Part shown: one piece after another, positions 63,627 to 64,000 of the stretch
Position numbering within the stretch: the stretch's first letter is position 1
How the letters are laid out: every line of letters starts with the position of its first letter
DNA from: Pseudomonas oleovorans subsp. oleovorans
GTDB taxonomy: Bacteria; Pseudomonadota; Gammaproteobacteria; Pseudomonadales; Pseudomonadaceae
Length of the DNA: 64,000 nt
Direction of reading: 5' to 3'
Assembly (NCBI RefSeq): GCF_002197815.1
Contig: NZ_NIUB01000015.1
Span: 1-64,000, forward strand
Program-made: the position numbers and the translations under genes
The notes under the pieces: generated by a model
Told to the model about the DNA's origin: nothing
The model's database searches: none
What the model saw: only the letters and a program-made list of their open reading frames with translations

Positions 63627-64000
63627 ATGACCGTGATCAAGCAGGACGACCTGATTCAGAGCGTCGCCGACGCACTGCAGTTCATCTCCTATTACCACCC
63701 CGTCGACTTCATCCAGGCGATGCACGAGGCCTACCTGAAGGAAGAGTCGCCGGCCGCCAAGGACTCCATGGCGCAGATCCTGATCAACTCGCGCATGTGT
63801 GCCACCGGCCACCGCCCGATCTGCCAGGACACCGGCATCGTTACCGTGTTCATCAAGGTCGGCATGGATGTGCGCTGGGACGGCGCCACCATGAGCGTCG
63901 ACGACATGATCAACGAGGGCGTGCGTCGCGCCTACAACCTGCCCGAGAACGTCCTGCGCGCCTCGATCCTGGCCGACCCGGCCGGTGCCCGCAAGAACAC
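63627..64000 (+). CDS. Class I fumarate hydratase, 5' part
   Basis: The gene runs off the window; 124 codons are present. It begins MTVIKQDDLIQSVADALQFISYYHPVDF and contains SRMCATGHRPICQDTGIVTVFIKVG. The Cys in MCATGHRPICQDTG is a presumed ligand of the [4Fe-4S] cluster of class I fumarases (FumA/FumB type), which interconvert fumarate and malate. RBS GAGGAG is 7 bp upstream of the ATG. Divergent from the sadC-like gene. Confidence 0.93.
   Translation, partial: MTVIKQDDLIQSVADALQFISYYHPVDFIQAMHEAYLKEESPAAKDSMAQILINSRMCATGHRPICQDTGIVTVFIKVGMDVRWDGATMSVDDMINEGVRRAYNLPENVLRASILADPAGARKN

Overview
The window is GC-rich (roughly two-thirds G+C) and densely coded. The gene content, REP-type repeats (GTAGGAGC... 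hairpins) and synteny point to a Pseudomonas chromosome, probably of the P. mendocina/P. oleovorans lineage. The genus is well supported by family recognition, the species only weakly. Most of it is ordinary core genome: rRNA and tRNA modification (rlhA, mnmC), osmoregulated periplasmic glucans (opgGH with bglX), polyphosphate (pap), SOS (yebG), glycolysis and TCA (pyk, fumarase), one tRNA-Thr(CGU), and four diguanylate cyclases plus a PilZ protein.

Layout. 1-1035: IS21-type right end, then a divergent XRE-like/BRO-like pair that appears to have lost its shared intergenic region. 1081-8500: housekeeping and small genes (SEC-C protein, rlhA, quinol monooxygenase, mdaB, CAP protein, a diguanylate cyclase, a frameshifted small gene, ppiC). 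8512-8725: a 214-bp element with 37-bp imperfect terminal inverted repeats. 8767-19915: two diguanylate cyclases, transporters, a YebC-family protein, a Nudix gene missing half its fold, and a PP2C/Ser-Thr kinase/FHA operon with no type VI secretion genes nearby. 20051-24581: tRNA-Thr, CvfB, a soluble aldose dehydrogenase, a solute-binding protein and a quinone-reductase-like enzyme. 24828-27003: a two-gene locus with a small protein followed by a bacterial tubulin/FtsZ-like GTPase gene broken by two +1 shifts and two stop codons. 27086-32693: hydroxypyruvate isomerase plus a beta-hydroxyacid dehydrogenase, then a four-gene PhnD/C/E/E-like ABC importer ending against a truncated LysR gene. 32715-38386: inverted-repeat element, LysE, pap, mnmC, EamA. 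38536-41306: SF1 helicase and cytochrome b561, with an unannotated-looking Rsm-type sRNA between them. 41498-48121: opgG, opgH and bglX. 48338-48784: AraC-family gene relic. 48985-57445: SNF2 helicase, psiE, metallo-hydrolase, yebG, leucine dehydrogenase, SirB1, PilZ and small secreted proteins. 57692-64000: USP, pyk, enoyl-CoA hydratase, ferredoxin-reductase-like protein, a SadC-like cyclase and the 5' part of fumarase, an order I recall from P. aeruginosa PA4328-PA4333.

The strongest non-routine signals are: (1) a minus-strand RNA at about 40580-40692 with four consecutive hairpins that each present GGA in the loop, followed by a strong terminator, i.e. a RsmX/Y/Z-like antagonist of RsmA/CsrA; (2) the decaying tubulin-like locus; (3) two inverted-repeat-bounded small elements and a 33-bp repeat present twice in opposite orientation; (4) an unusual number of broken genes, several explained by one-base indels, which could be real decay or sequencing error. 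No CRISPR array, complete prophage, rRNA operon or complete IS was seen.
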